A stretch of DNA of 64,000 nt from positions 214,986-278,985 of the forward strand of contig JAPKYZ010000021.1 of NCBI GenBank assembly GCA_026394055.1, in the 5' to 3' direction. The notes below the pieces were generated by a model. That model did not search any database, was not told the DNA's origin, and worked only from the letters and a program-made list of their open reading frames with translations. This DNA is from Acidobacteriota bacterium. GTDB taxonomy: Bacteria; Acidobacteriota; Terriglobia; Bryobacterales; Bryobacteraceae. Every line of letters begins with the position of its first letter. Positions within the stretch are counted from its first letter, which is position 1. The position numbers and the translations under genes were made by a program. This document shows positions 26,100 through 35,698 of this stretch, piece by piece.

Positions 26100-26209
26100 C
26101 GGTGGGATTGAAAGCGCCCCAAAACCCGTACAATTCAGTACATCTAAAAATATTCGCTCTTCGTTCAATCCTGTGGAATAACTAGCCCTGGACTGGGCTT
26201 TTTACCCAC

Positions 26210-26914
26210 ATGCTGTCAACTTCACCTTTGCTGCGGGCGCTTCCCTTGCGTACCGCTCTGATCACGATTTTCCTGGGTGCCATGGGCATGGCTCAGGCGG
26301 GAACCATTGTTTCCAACGCCGGCCCCATCCAGGGCTCGCTGGCCGTCAATGAGGTGGCCGCGTCCTGGACGCAGGCCGACACGTGGACCAATGTTTCGAT
26401 CACGCTGGGGCTCTACAACTCCGGCCCCAACTTTGATACCGACAAGATCTACCTCACCAATTCGTTAGGCCCCGGCACCACGGCAGCCAACGAAGTGGCT
26501 GTGACCACCTTTGGGACCGCCGTGCTGGGCAATCTCACCGTTCCGGCCTTCTACGGCCTCACGCTGGGGCCGGGCACGTACTACCTGATCCTGGAGCGGA
26601 CCTCCAATGAGCTCTTTTTTGACGGCGTGCGGTGGGGCATCTCCCCGATGGCCACCACCACCGGACCCGGCGTGGTCGACAATGGCCTGCTGAATGCCAT
26701 CGGCCAGTCGTCCGGCTACGCCCCGGCGAACAACTACACCGTGGCTCCCTATGCGCCTGTTTTCAGCGTCACCGGCGACCAGCAGATCGCGACACCCACG
26801 CCGGAGCCGTCCACCACGGCGCTGACGGGCATGGTCCTGTTCGCGGCCGCCATTCTGCTGATGCGCCGGGAGACGCTGGCGGGCGCCGGGGCGGCGTTGC
26901 GGCGCCGCTTCTAG
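26210..26914 (+). CDS. PEP-CTERM sorting-domain protein
   Basis: The 234-residue protein has an N-terminal signal peptide (ending MAQA) and at the C-terminus the tripartite sorting signal: PEPST near residue 200, a hydrophobic helix (ALTGMVLFAAAILLM) and Arg-rich tail. It is therefore a substrate for an exosortase like that at 11..910. The mature region is Thr/Asn/Gly-rich beta structure without a catalytic motif, as in many exported matrix proteins. Upstream, TTGAAA and TACAAT lie 15 bases apart (26108..26134), a possible weak promoter. It is followed by hairpins and then purQ. Confidence 0.85.
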   Translation: MLSTSPLLRALPLRTALITIFLGAMGMAQAGTIVSNAGPIQGSLAVNEVAASWTQADTWTNVSITLGLYNSGPNFDTDKIYLTNSLGPGTTAANEVAVTTFGTAVLGNLTVPAFYGLTLGPGTYYLILERTSNELFFDGVRWGISPMATTTGPGVVDNGLLNAIGQSSGYAPANNYTVAPYAPVFSVTGDQQIATPTPEPSTTALTGMVLFAAAILLMRRETLAGAGAALRRRF

Positions 26915-26941
26915 CGCCCTGCCCCCAGGGTGGACCCTTCG

Positions 26942-27015
26942 GTCAGAATTGCCAAAAAAGGCAACGCTGACCCGTCAGTCCGGCTGCCGAAAGCAGGCAA
27001 TTGCGCCGGGGACTG
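26942..27015 (+). promoter_or_regulatory. Two hairpins in the purQ leader / PEP-CTERM 3' region
   Basis: The first hairpin is GTCAG-AA-TTGCC-AAAAAA-GGCAA-CG-CTGAC (26942..26971), two paired blocks with a symmetric bulge. The second pairs CAGTCC (26976..26981) with GGACTG (27010..27015) around an inner TGCC/GGCA stem. There is no U-run, so they are not typical terminators. They may be the 3' end of the PEP-CTERM mRNA or a structured leader for the purine operon. No known riboswitch class was recognised. Confidence 0.4.
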
Positions 27016-27034
27016 ATACACTAGGGTTACACCC

Positions 27035-27712
27035 ATGAAATTCGGCGTCGTCGTGTTTCCCGGCTCCAATTGTGATCATGATGCTTGGTTTGCTACCACC
27101 CAGAATCTGGGGCAGCAGGCGGAGTTCCTCTGGCATGATTCGCAGGATTTGAAGGGCGCCGACGCCATCATCCTGCCTGGCGGCTTTTCTTACGGCAATT
27201 ACCTGCGCTGCGGCGCCATCGCCCGGTTTTCACCCATCATGGACGCCGTCCGGCGGTTCGCGCAAGATGGCGGCCCGGTGATGGGTTTCTGCAACGGCTT
27301 CCAGATCTTGTGTGAGGCTGGCCTGCTGCCGGGCGCCCTGCTCCGCAATGCCGGCATGAAGTTTATCTGCCGCCCGGTGGAGCTGGAAGTGGCCACCACC
27401 AACTCCCCGTTTACGAATGAGCTTTCGCCACGGCAGCACCTGACCATCCCGATCGCCCACGGCGAAGGCTGCTATCAGGCCGAGGAATCGGTGCTGGACC
27501 AGTTGGAAGCTGACGATCGTATTGCCTTCCGCTATGTCGACAATCCGAATGGCTCCGCCCGCTCCATCGCCGGTATTTTGAGCGCCGGCCGCAACGTGCT
27601 GGGCATGATGCCCCACCCGGAGCGTGCCACCGACCCCCTGATGGGCTCCACCGATGGACGCCTGATCTTCAACAGTCTAATTTCTGCCTACGCCCTCACA
27701 TCTAACCAATGA
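27035..27712 (+). CDS. purQ: Phosphoribosylformylglycinamidine synthase, glutaminase subunit
   Basis: The 225-residue class-I glutamine amidotransferase starts [16 protein letters not shown] and has the nucleophile Cys in [13 protein letters not shown] and the catalytic His in MMPHPERA. With PurL and PurS it converts FGAR to FGAM in step four of purine synthesis, supplying ammonia. Its stop overlaps the purL start (ATGA). The small PurS subunit, normally required with a short PurL, is not next to it and must lie elsewhere. Confidence 0.96.
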   Translation: MKFGVVVFPGSNCDHDAWFATTQNLGQQAEFLWHDSQDLKGADAIILPGGFSYGNYLRCGAIARFSPIMDAVRRFAQDGGPVMGFCNGFQILCEAGLLPGALLRNAGMKFICRPVELEVATTNSPFTNELSPRQHLTIPIAHGEGCYQAEESVLDQLEADDRIAFRYVDNPNGSARSIAGILSAGRNVLGMMPHPERATDPLMGSTDGRLIFNSLISAYALTSNQ

Positions 27713-29901
27713 GCCTGACCTTACAGGAAGTCTCCGCGCACCGTCTGACGTGGAGCGAATACGAGAAGATTCTCTCGCTGCTGGGCCGGGAGCCCACCTT
27801 TACCGAACTCGGCATCTTTGGCGTGATGTGGAGCGAACACTGCTCCTATAAGTCGTCGCGCATTCACCTGCGCAAGCTGCCGACGCGGTCGAAACTGGTG
27901 CTGGTGGGGCCGGGCGAGAACGCCGGCATCATCGACATTGGCGACAACGTCGCCATCGCCTTTAAGATCGAAAGCCACAACCACCCCAGCTTTATTGAGC
28001 CGTTCCAAGGCGCGGCGACGGGCGTGGGCGGCATTCTGCGCGACATCTTCACCATGGGCGCGCGGCCGATTGCCGTGATGGACGCGCTGCGGTTCGGCAA
28101 GCTGGACAATTCGGAAACCGGCCAGCGCAACAAGCGCATCGTGCAGGGCGTGGTGAGCGGCATTTCGCACTACGGCAACTGCTTCGGCGTGCCCACCGTG
28201 GGTGGCGAATGCGTGTTCGAGAGCTGCTACGACGGCAATCCGCTGGTGAACGTCTTTGCGTTGGGCGTCTTCAAGCACGACGAGATCTTCTTCGGTCGGG
28301 CGACCGGCGTGGGCAACCCGGTGATCTACGTCGGCGCCAAGACGGGCCGCGACGGCATCCACGGCGCTTCGATGGCGTCAGAAGAGTTCAGCGAAGAGTC
28401 GAAGGACAAGCGCCCCAACGTGCAAGTGGGCGACCCCTTCATGGAGAAGCTGCTTCTCGAAGCGTGCCTGGAAGTGATGAAAACCGGCGCCGTCGTCGGC
28501 ATCCAGGACATGGGCGCGGCGGGGCTGACCTGCTCCACTTGCGAAATGGGCTCCCGCGCGGGCACGGGTGTCGAGATCGACCTGAAGGACGTGCCGCAAC
28601 GCGAAACCGGCATGACTCCCTACGAGATCATGCTGTCGGAATCGCAGGAACGCATGCTGCTGGTGGCCGAAAAGGGCCGCGAGCAGGAAGTCTTCGACGT
28701 CTTCCACAAGTGGGGGCTCGATGCAGCGGTGGTGGGCGTCGTCACCGACGATGGCATGCTGCGCGTCCGCAACCACGGCGAGATTGTGGCCGAGCTTTCC
28801 AATCGCGCCTTGGCCGACGAAGCACCGCTCTATGACCGGCCGTACACCAAGCCGCACCGCACGGTGCCGATGCACTCGCCGGCGTTCTCTTCCACCGATT
28901 TGACCGGCGACCTGACGCGGTTGCTGGCCTCCTCCGACGTCTGCTCCAAGAGCTGGATCTGGGATCAGTACGACTGGATGGTCCGCACCAACACGACGTT
29001 GGGCCCGGGCTCCGATGCCGCCATCGTGCGCATCAAGGAAACGGATTCGAGCATCGCCATGTCGCTCGACGGCAATGGCCGGTACTGCTACCTGGACCCC
29101 CGCGAAGGCGCCAAGCTGATTGTGGCCGAATGCTGCCGCAACCTCTCGACCTCAGGCGCGCTGCCCATCGCCGCCACCAACAACCTCAACTTCGGCAATC
29201 CGGAGCGGCCGGAGATCATGGCCCAGCTGGTGGAAGCCATCGAAGGCATCGCCGAAGCCTGCACCTTCTTTGAAACGCCGATCACCGGCGGCAACGTCAG
29301 CCTCTACAACGAGACGCTGGGCGAAGCCATCTACCCGACGCCGGTGATGGGCATCGTTGGCCTGCTGAAGACGGCGGCGCCGGTCCCAATGCAGTTTGTC
29401 GAGCCGGGCCGCGACATTGTGCTGCTGGGCGGTTTGGGCGCGAGCGACGAAACGCACTTTGGCGGCACGCAGTATGCCAAAGTGATCCTCGATACACTGT
29501 GGGGCTTGCCGCCCCAGCTGGACATGGATTACGAGAAGCGCGTCCAGGCAGCCATGCGCGAGATCGCTCAGGCGGGCTTCGCCGAATCGGCTCACGATCT
29601 GTCGGACGGCGGATTGGCCGTGGCTCTGGCGGAAGCCAGCTTCCGCGGCGTCGGCGCCCACGTCAATCTTGAAACCAGTTTGCGGCCGGAGTTGGCGTTG
29701 TTCCACGAAGGCCCCTCGCGCATCCTTGTGTCCACCGCCTCCCCCGGCCAAGTGCGCGAAATTGCCGCGAAACACGGCGTCGTTGCCGATGTGATCGGAA
29801 AGACCGTAAAAGACCAGTTGACGATTGGGCCGTGGGTGGATTGTTCCATCGCCCAGCTGCAGCGTCCCTGGAAGACAGCACTCGAGGAGGCTTTGCACTA
29901 A
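27709..29901 (+). CDS. purL: Phosphoribosylformylglycinamidine synthase, synthetase subunit
   Basis: The 730-residue protein is the short-form PurL (Bacillus/Thermotoga type, not the ~1300-residue fused enzyme). It has the start [39 protein letters not shown], the ATP/FGAR segment [13 protein letters not shown], and repeats of the PurM-like fold ([38 protein letters not shown]). It forms FGAM from FGAR, ATP and the ammonia from PurQ. It is coupled by overlap to purQ upstream (ATGA) and purF downstream (TAATG). Confidence 0.97.
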   Translation: MSLTLQEVSAHRLTWSEYEKILSLLGREPTFTELGIFGVMWSEHCSYKSSRIHLRKLPTRSKLVLVGPGENAGIIDIGDNVAIAFKIESHNHPSFIEPFQGAATGVGGILRDIFTMGARPIAVMDALRFGKLDNSETGQRNKRIVQGVVSGISHYGNCFGVPTVGGECVFESCYDGNPLVNVFALGVFKHDEIFFGRATGVGNPVIYVGAKTGRDGIHGASMASEEFSEESKDKRPNVQVGDPFMEKLLLEACLEVMKTGAVVGIQDMGAAGLTCSTCEMGSRAGTGVEIDLKDVPQRETGMTPYEIMLSESQERMLLVAEKGREQEVFDVFHKWGLDAAVVGVVTDDGMLRVRNHGEIVAELSNRALADEAPLYDRPYTKPHRTVPMHSPAFSSTDLTGDLTRLLASSDVCSKSWIWDQYDWMVRTNTTLGPGSDAAIVRIKETDSSIAMSLDGNGRYCYLDPREGAKLIVAECCRNLSTSGALPIAATNNLNFGNPERPEIMAQLVEAIEGIAEACTFFETPITGGNVSLYNETLGEAIYPTPVMGIVGLLKTAAPVPMQFVEPGRDIVLLGGLGASDETHFGGTQYAKVILDTLWGLPPQLDMDYEKRVQAAMREIAQAGFAESAHDLSDGGLAVALAEASFRGVGAHVNLETSLRPELALFHEGPSRILVSTASPGQVREIAAKHGVVADVIGKTVKDQLTIGPWVDCSIAQLQRPWKTALEEALH

Positions 29902-31379
29902 TGGTGGAGATCCCGGACTTAGGCGGAGAAGGCGTGGTTGACAGCGTCGAGGTGGACAAGCTGGACCACTTCCACGACGAATGCGGTGTGATGGCCATCT
30001 ACGGCCATCCGGAAGCGTCGAATCTGGCCTATCTGGGACTCTACGCGCTCCAGCATCGCGGTCAGGAATCAGCCGGGATCGCATCGAGCGACGGGCGTCA
30101 GGTGATCTGCCACAAGTCCATGGGACATGTCGCGGACATCTTTCAGCCTTCGGTGCTGGCCAAGCTGCCGGGGCATATGGCGATCGGCCATACGCGCTAC
30201 TCCACCTCCGGCGACACGGTGCTGCTGAACGCGCAGCCGTTCTCTGTCGCTTGCAACAAGGGCTCGGTGGCGGTGGCGCACAACGGCAACATCACCAACG
30301 CCAAGGAACTGCGCAAGGAACTGGAGTACGAAGGCTCGATCTTCCAGGCCACCTCGGACACGGAAGTGATCTTGCATCTGGTGGCCCGGTCGCGGGAGCG
30401 GACGCTGCAAGGCGCGCTCCGCGATGCGCTGCTGCGCCTGGATGGCGCGTTCTCGCTGGTGTTTCTGGCCGAAGACCGCGTGATCGTGGCGCGGGACCGG
30501 CACGGCTTCCGGCCGCTGGCCATGGGCCAGATGGAGATGGCCGGCGGCAACGGCAAGATCGCCTACGTCTTTGCGTCGGAGACCTGCGCCTTTGACCTGA
30601 TCGGCGCCACCTATCTCAACGACGTCGAACCCGGCGAGATGGTGATCATCGGCCCCGAAGGCATGACGCGCGAACGTTACGCCCCGGCCCTGCACCGTGC
30701 GCACTGCGTCTTCGAGCACGTCTATTTCGCGCGCCCCGATTCGATCGTGTTTGGCCGTCCGGTGCAGCAATCGCGTGAGCAGATGGGCATGCGGCTGGCC
30801 CAGGAGCATCCGGTGGCCGCCGATCTGGTGGTGCCGGTGCCTGATTCCGGCGTCGCGGCGGCGATCGGCTATTCGATGGAATCCGGCGTCCCGTATCGAC
30901 AGGCGCTGATCCGCAACCACTACGTCGGCCGCACCTTCATTGAGCCCTCGCAGGCCATTCGCGATTTCGGCGTGAAGCTAAAGCTGAACCCGGTGCGCCA
31001 TTTACTGGAAGGCAAAAGCGTCATCCTGGTGGACGATTCCATCGTGCGCGGCACCACCTCACGCAAGATCGTCCGCATGGTGCGCAGTGCGGGGGCGCGT
31101 GAGGTCCACCTCCGGATCTCCTGCCCGCCCACCATTTCGCCGTGCTTCTACGGCGTCGATACGCCGACGCGCGGGGAACTGATCGCGGCCAACAACACGG
31201 TCGAAGAGATTCGCAAGTTCGTTGAAGCGGACTCACTCGGCTTCCTGCCGCTGCCCCGCCTCCGCGACGCGGTGAACGACCAGAACCACCAGTTCTGCTA
31301 CGCCTGCTACACGGGCGACTACCCCACCGACATCATCAACATCGACGAGCTGATCCGCACCCGCGGACGGACGAAGTAG
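29901..31379 (+). CDS. purF: Amidophosphoribosyltransferase
   Basis: The 492-residue enzyme makes phosphoribosylamine from PRPP and glutamine, the first committed purine step. ATG 29901 overlaps the purL stop (TAATG) and has a GAGGAGG ribosome site ten bases upstream. The N-terminal amidotransferase nucleophile is Cys28 (ECGVMAIYG), exposed by removal of a 27-residue propeptide. The C-terminal half has the PRPP motif VILVDDSIVRGTTS. Cysteines in SETCAFD, RISCPP and QFCYACYTGDYP match the 4Fe-4S ligands of the Bacillus-type, oxygen-labile enzyme. Confidence 0.97.
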   Translation: MVEIPDLGGEGVVDSVEVDKLDHFHDECGVMAIYGHPEASNLAYLGLYALQHRGQESAGIASSDGRQVICHKSMGHVADIFQPSVLAKLPGHMAIGHTRYSTSGDTVLLNAQPFSVACNKGSVAVAHNGNITNAKELRKELEYEGSIFQATSDTEVILHLVARSRERTLQGALRDALLRLDGAFSLVFLAEDRVIVARDRHGFRPLAMGQMEMAGGNGKIAYVFASETCAFDLIGATYLNDVEPGEMVIIGPEGMTRERYAPALHRAHCVFEHVYFARPDSIVFGRPVQQSREQMGMRLAQEHPVAADLVVPVPDSGVAAAIGYSMESGVPYRQALIRNHYVGRTFIEPSQAIRDFGVKLKLNPVRHLLEGKSVILVDDSIVRGTTSRKIVRMVRSAGAREVHLRISCPPTISPCFYGVDTPTRGELIAANNTVEEIRKFVEADSLGFLPLPRLRDAVNDQNHQFCYACYTGDYPTDIINIDELIRTRGRTK

Positions 31380-31392
31380 GCCCCGCGGCGGT

Positions 31393-32148
31393 TTACGCCG
31401 ACTGAAGCCGCCCCATCGACTCCTGATAGGTGGGCTGCCGGCCAGAGGCCACATCCTCTTGTCGGAGCTGGTGGAACCGGGTCAATGTTTTGTTAGCGGC
31501 CGACAGCGCCACAATGCGCGCGGTGTATTCGCCCAGCTTGTGGCCCGGAAGCGCCCACATAGCCACGTCATCGGCCAGCACTTTCAGATAGGCTCTCGCG
31601 CCGCAGCATCCCAAGCTCAAGGCGGCCCGGCCGGAATTGACGACTTGCGGGACGACGGCGCAAGCCGGACGGCCCATCGCCGGCGGAAAGCCGCCCTCTA
31701 CCTGCTGAATGGCCTCGCTGATGATCAGCCCGTCAGCCGAACTCGCAAACAGCATGACCACGTCCGGCACCACCGGGCACCGCGCGAGTGGCGAATAGAG
31801 TATCCGCGACGGACGGGACGGGAGTACCGGAATCTGTTCCACGTCTTCTTTGCGGGCATACTCCAGTTGGCCGAGCACATTCAGAACCGTACTCAACTCG
31901 GTCGCGTAGTTGGGCGACGGGTCCGCCAGGTTGTGGGTATAGACGCCAATCGAACACATCTCGTGCTGAGGGGCAACGGTGAGGATCGGCTGCCGCGCGG
32001 CTTCTTCCCAAAAAACGCAGCCAGCCGCCACACTACCCTGGAAGCGCGGCAAATCCGCCGGCAGCTCAGCTGTGAAGGCTAACGCAATGGGCGGCAACTT
32101 GAGGCTCAGCGCGCCACTCAGCCGTTCTGCATATGAAGCGTAATCCAT
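31393..32148 (-). CDS. DUF169 domain protein
   Basis: Starting at the ATG at 32148, which has a strong GGAGGAG site a few bases before it, the protein is 251 residues. It follows the DUF169 pattern: LKLPPIALAF, then AAGCVFWEEAAR, then MCSIGVYTHNL, VPDVVMLFA and LGCCGARAYLKVLADDVAMWALPGHKL, with several conserved cysteines. The function of this family is not established; it is found in archaea and bacteria, sometimes beside redox genes. It converges with purF (13-base gap) and follows the lipoprotein gene. Confidence 0.82.
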   Translation of the reverse strand: MDYASYAERLSGALSLKLPPIALAFTAELPADLPRFQGSVAAGCVFWEEAARQPILTVAPQHEMCSIGVYTHNLADPSPNYATELSTVLNVLGQLEYARKEDVEQIPVLPSRPSRILYSPLARCPVVPDVVMLFASSADGLIISEAIQQVEGGFPPAMGRPACAVVPQVVNSGRAALSLGCCGARAYLKVLADDVAMWALPGHKLGEYTARIVALSAANKTLTRFHQLRQEDVASGRQPTYQESMGRLQSA

Positions 32149-32195
32149 GGATCTCCTCCCCGATATCTGCAAGCGGACTTGATGGTGCGATCCGC

Positions 32196-32798
32196 CTAGT
32201 TCCCCTTCATCAGAAACTCACCATTGGTGGTATTGACGAAAACTGAGAAGTTGCTCGAGGAGATCGACTCGCCCCACACGACCCGCCAATAAGGATCCGG
32301 GAAGCGGTCGGAGGTCTCTAGTACAAAAAAGGCGGGCAGATTGGGGGACTTCTTGATGACGTCCTCCACCTTCTTCACCGCCACCTCCCAAGCCTTGTCG
32401 GTATCCGACTTCAAAGCCTCAATCCGGAAGGGGCGCGCTTGGCGGCTGGGCGTAAAGCCTTCTTCTTGCTGTGCGAACACATCCTTGTGGAAGCCTTCGC
32501 CTTCAATCGCCGACCACGTATAGGTGCGCGATTTCTGGCGGCTTTCCGAATAGAACGTCACCGACCAGACGCCGGCTTTGCCATCGCCGCTCTTTACCGT
32601 TTCCAGGTTGATCGAATGCGCCTTCAGCGGCATCGCGTCCTGCGCCCAACTGGCGCGCGCCATCTGGTAAGCCTTGAAGACGCCCGAGAGGCCGGTGACG
32701 GGTTTGGCCGGAGGAGCCTCCTTCTTGGGAGGCGGGGGCGTGGAGCAGCCAGCCAGAAAAACCAGAGCAGCGGCCGCGACCGCACGAGTGAGAGCCAT
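32196..32798 (-). CDS. Hypothetical lipoprotein
   Basis: The 200-residue protein has a lipoprotein signal with lipobox LAGC (Cys18) followed by a Pro/Lys-rich stretch (STPPPPKKEAPPAKP), so it is anchored to a membrane. The folded part has two halves, each with alternating beta strands and a helix (GVWSVTFYSESRQKSRTYTWS; PYWRVVWGESISSSNFSVFVN), suggesting a small PepSY-like or cystatin-like fold. No family is recognised with confidence. It is read away from the TPR protein gene. Confidence 0.72.
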   Translation of the reverse strand: MALTRAVAAAALVFLAGCSTPPPPKKEAPPAKPVTGLSGVFKAYQMARASWAQDAMPLKAHSINLETVKSGDGKAGVWSVTFYSESRQKSRTYTWSAIEGEGFHKDVFAQQEEGFTPSRQARPFRIEALKSDTDKAWEVAVKKVEDVIKKSPNLPAFFVLETSDRFPDPYWRVVWGESISSSNFSVFVNTTNGEFLMKGN

Positions 32799-32856
32799 GC
32801 TTTGATCTTACCGCCGTGCCATAATACCGGACAAAGATTCGCTCCGGAGGTGGTTT

Positions 32857-34137
32857 ATGCGGCGATTGACGATGCTGCCGGTTCTGGCGGTTATTCTCAG
32901 TGCTCAGTTGGGGGCACAGGCGACGGGTGGCGCGGGTGGTGCGGGCGGCTCAACGGGCGGCTCGACCGGTGGTTCCACGGGCGGTGCGGGGGGAGGCTCC
33001 ACGGGCGGCACCGGCACCAGCCGGCAGACGACGCCCACGGTGAACCCCAACACCCAACGGCAGCCCACCTTTGAGCGGCAGATGCCGGTCTTCCTTTCGG
33101 GCAAAGTGATGCTGGATGACGGCACGCCTCCACCGGAGCCAGTGACGATTGAGCGGGTCTGCAGTGGCGGCTCCCCGCGGCCGGAAGGCTATACCGATTC
33201 CAAGGGCCGCTTCTCCATTCAGCTGGGCCAGAATACGCAACTGATGGCCGATGCCAGCGTCGGCAACGGCAGTGATGATCCGTTCTCGCGCGGCTCTGGC
33301 GGGCTGTCGACGCCTGGCTTGGGTGGCTCCCGCAACATCAGCGAGAGCCAGCTAATGACCTGCGAGATCCGCGCCTCGCTGCCCGGGTTCCGCGGCCAAG
33401 CGGTATCGCTAGCCGGGCGGCGCTTTTTGGACAACCCCGACATCGGCACCATCATCTTGAAGCGCCTGGGCAAGGTGGAAGGCCGCACCACCAGCATGAC
33501 GACGCTGGAAGCTCCCAAGGAAGCCAAGAAGTCTTTCGAGAAGGCCGTGAACGCGCTGAAGAAGAAGAAGGATAGCGAGGCCGAGAAAGAGTTCGAAAAG
33601 GCCGTCGAGATCTACCCCAAGTTTGCCTCGGCCTGGTTTGAGCTGGGCCTCCTCCGCGAGCGGGCCAACCAGCTGGAACCCGCCAAAGAGGCCTACCAGA
33701 AGGCGCTGGCGGCCGATACCAAGTTCATCAAACCCTACATGCAGCTGGCCGGCCTGGCCGCGCGGGATTCCAAGTGGCAGGATGTGGTGGACACGACCGA
33801 CCGCGTGATCAAGCTGGATCCGTTTGACTATCCCGGCGCCTATTTCTACAACGCCGTCGCCAACTACAACCTGCAGAAAATGGAGCTGGCCGAAAAGAGC
33901 GCTCGCGAGGGGCTGAAGCAGGACGAGGAGCACAAGATCCCCAAACTCGCGCACATCCTGGGCATCATTCTGGCCGAGAAGAACGACCTGACCGGCGCGA
34001 CCGAGCAGATGAAGCTCTACCTGAAGTTCTCCCCCCAAGCCAAGGATGCCGACACCGTCCGCGGCCAACTGGCGCAACTCGAAAAGATGAGCGCCTCGGC
34101 CAAGAACGAGCCCGCTGAGCCCAAGCCGCAACCCTAA
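32857..34137 (+). CDS. Secreted TPR protein with Gly-Ser-Thr-rich linker
   Basis: The 426-residue product has a signal peptide (MRRLTMLPVLAVILSAQLGAQA), then a low-complexity linker of GGSTGG/GGAGG repeats (about residues 24-52), a carboxypeptidase-regulatory-like beta domain (FLSGKVMLDDGTPPPEPVTIERVCSG... GYTDSKGRFSIQLG), and from residue ~225 a run of TPR helices (SAWFELGLLRERANQLEPAKEAYQKAL; PGAYFYNAVANYNLQKMELAEKSAREGL). TPR arrays mediate protein contacts in the periplasm. It is followed after 12 bases by the guanine-deaminase gene. Its specific partners are unknown. Confidence 0.85.
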   Translation: MRRLTMLPVLAVILSAQLGAQATGGAGGAGGSTGGSTGGSTGGAGGGSTGGTGTSRQTTPTVNPNTQRQPTFERQMPVFLSGKVMLDDGTPPPEPVTIERVCSGGSPRPEGYTDSKGRFSIQLGQNTQLMADASVGNGSDDPFSRGSGGLSTPGLGGSRNISESQLMTCEIRASLPGFRGQAVSLAGRRFLDNPDIGTIILKRLGKVEGRTTSMTTLEAPKEAKKSFEKAVNALKKKKDSEAEKEFEKAVEIYPKFASAWFELGLLRERANQLEPAKEAYQKALAADTKFIKPYMQLAGLAARDSKWQDVVDTTDRVIKLDPFDYPGAYFYNAVANYNLQKMELAEKSAREGLKQDEEHKIPKLAHILGIILAEKNDLTGATEQMKLYLKFSPQAKDADTVRGQLAQLEKMSASAKNEPAEPKPQP

Positions 34138-34149
34138 GGTCCTCACCGA

Positions 34150-34617
34150 TTGCAGCCGCAGCTTCTTGAACGGGCCATCGCCCTGGCCGTGCGCAACGTG
34201 CAGGCCGGGACCGGTGGCCCGTTTGGCGCCGTCATCGCCAAAGACGGAGTGATCATCGCGGAGGCCGGCAACACCGTCACCACCACGTGTGATCCGACGG
34301 CGCACGCGGAAGTGAATGCCATCCGCGCGGCCTGCGCAGCACTGGGCGTGTTCGATCTCACCGGCTGCGAGATCTATTCCAGCTGCGAACCCTGCCCGAT
34401 GTGCCTGGGCGCCATCTATTGGGCCCACCTCGACCGCGTCTACTTCGCCGCCACCCGCCACGACGCCGCGCTCGGCGGCTTTGACGACCGGCTGATCTAC
34501 GACGAATTCGCCGCCGACACCGCCCGCCGGAGAATCCCCCTGCTCCACATCGCCCGTCCGGACGCTCGGGCTCCGTTTGAGGCGTGGTGGCGGCGGCAGG
34601 ACCGTGTTCCTTACTAG
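34150..34617 (+). CDS. guaD: Guanine deaminase-like nucleoside/base deaminase
   Basis: The 155-residue cytidine-deaminase-fold protein uses a TTG start with AAGG a few bases upstream. Zinc motif: HAEVNAIRAA (His ligand, proton-shuttle Glu) and SCEPCPMCLGAI (two Cys ligands). The GGFDDRLIYDEF segment and the C-terminal PFEAWWRRQDRVPY resemble the Bacillus guanine deaminase rather than tRNA deaminase TadA. It would convert guanine to xanthine for salvage or nitrogen release. A CitE-like lyase and a purine nucleoside permease follow in the same direction, which supports a purine-use role. Confidence 0.82.
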   Translation: MQPQLLERAIALAVRNVQAGTGGPFGAVIAKDGVIIAEAGNTVTTTCDPTAHAEVNAIRAACAALGVFDLTGCEIYSSCEPCPMCLGAIYWAHLDRVYFAATRHDAALGGFDDRLIYDEFAADTARRRIPLLHIARPDARAPFEAWWRRQDRVPY

Positions 34618-34672
34618 GCCCGGCTTTGCGGCGCGGCACCGCGGGTCCGCGATTGTGCGATGTTACCTATGA

Positions 34673-35698
34673 ATGACCCAACCAGTGCAAGTGTTGTACG
34701 GTGGCGCCCATCTGTTCCGTGCGGGCATCGCGCGGCGGGCGGGCGAGGTGGCGCTGAAGGCGCTTGATGAGCATGGCTATCCGCTGCCGCTGCCGGAAGG
34801 CGTGGACCAGCGGGTGCGCGAGAAGCTCCAGCGGGAGCCGGTGGAGGATTTCCGGATCGACTTTGAGGATGGCTACGGGGCCCGCTCCGAAAGTGAAGAA
34901 GACGGCCACGCAGCCGCCGCAGCCGATCTGTTGGTGAGTGAGGCCGCGGTTCCTGGGGCGTTGCCGCGACGGATGGGCGTCAGGGTGAAGGCGTTTGAGG
35001 CGGCCACGGAAGACCGCGCGCTGAAGACGCTCGAGATCTTTTTGAAGCGCAGCTTGCCCGCGGGCTTTGTCGTCACGCTCCCCAAGATCACTGATGCCGA
35101 GCAGGTGTGGCGGCTGTCGAAACAACTGAAGCATCACGAAGGCATCGGCCTTGAGCTGCTGATCGAAACGCCGCGCGCCTTGCGCCACATCTCGCAACTG
35201 GTCGATGCGTGCGAGGGGCGCTGCGTGGGCGCGCACTTTGGTGCCTATGACTACATGGCCTCGCTAGGGATCACGAGTGCCGAGCAGACCCTGCTGCACC
35301 CGGCTTGCGACTATGCCCGTAGCGTGATCCAAGTAGCGGTGGCGGAGCTCGAAGTGCCGATGGCCGATGGCGTCACCAATCTGCTGCCGGTGGGCGACAC
35401 GCGCGCCGTGCATGCGGCTTGGAAAGCGCATGCCGAATGCGTCCGCCATGCGCTGAAGTGCGGCATCTATCAAGGCTGGGATGTGCACCCGGCGCAACTG
35501 GTGAGCCGCTATGCCACGGTGTTCAGCTTCTTCCGCGAGCATCTGGATGGAACACTGCGGCGCTTGGCGAACTACATGGACCGGGCGACGCGGCTGGGCA
35601 ATCAGTTCGATGATGAGGCGACGGTGCGGGGTCTGCGGCAGTTCACGGCGCGCGCGGTGGCTTGCGGCGCGGCGACGGCGGAGGAAGTGCATGTTTAG
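34673..35698 (+). CDS. HpcH/HpaI aldolase / citrate-lyase-beta-like protein (DUF6986 type)
   Basis: The 341-residue TIM-barrel protein has DFRIDFEDGYGARSESEED near residue 65, IGLELLIETPRAL (metal-binding Glu) and GAHFGAYDYMASLG, the pattern of CitE/malyl-CoA lyase relatives, in the version called DUF6986. Such lyases cleave or form C-C bonds of acids such as malyl- or citramalyl-CoA; the substrate here is unknown. Its position between guanine deaminase and a purine nucleoside permease suggests handling of a purine-breakdown product such as glyoxylate, an inference from context only. It overlaps the next gene by eight bases. Confidence 0.75.
   Translation: MTQPVQVLYGGAHLFRAGIARRAGEVALKALDEHGYPLPLPEGVDQRVREKLQREPVEDFRIDFEDGYGARSESEEDGHAAAAADLLVSEAAVPGALPRRMGVRVKAFEAATEDRALKTLEIFLKRSLPAGFVVTLPKITDAEQVWRLSKQLKHHEGIGLELLIETPRALRHISQLVDACEGRCVGAHFGAYDYMASLGITSAEQTLLHPACDYARSVIQVAVAELEVPMADGVTNLLPVGDTRAVHAAWKAHAECVRHALKCGIYQGWDVHPAQLVSRYATVFSFFREHLDGTLRRLANYMDRATRLGNQFDDEATVRGLRQFTARAVACGAATAEEVHV

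Noticed and set aside
27035..31379. A purS gene near purQL
   Set aside because: No ~80-codon frame with PurS features lies between or around these genes; it must be elsewhere.
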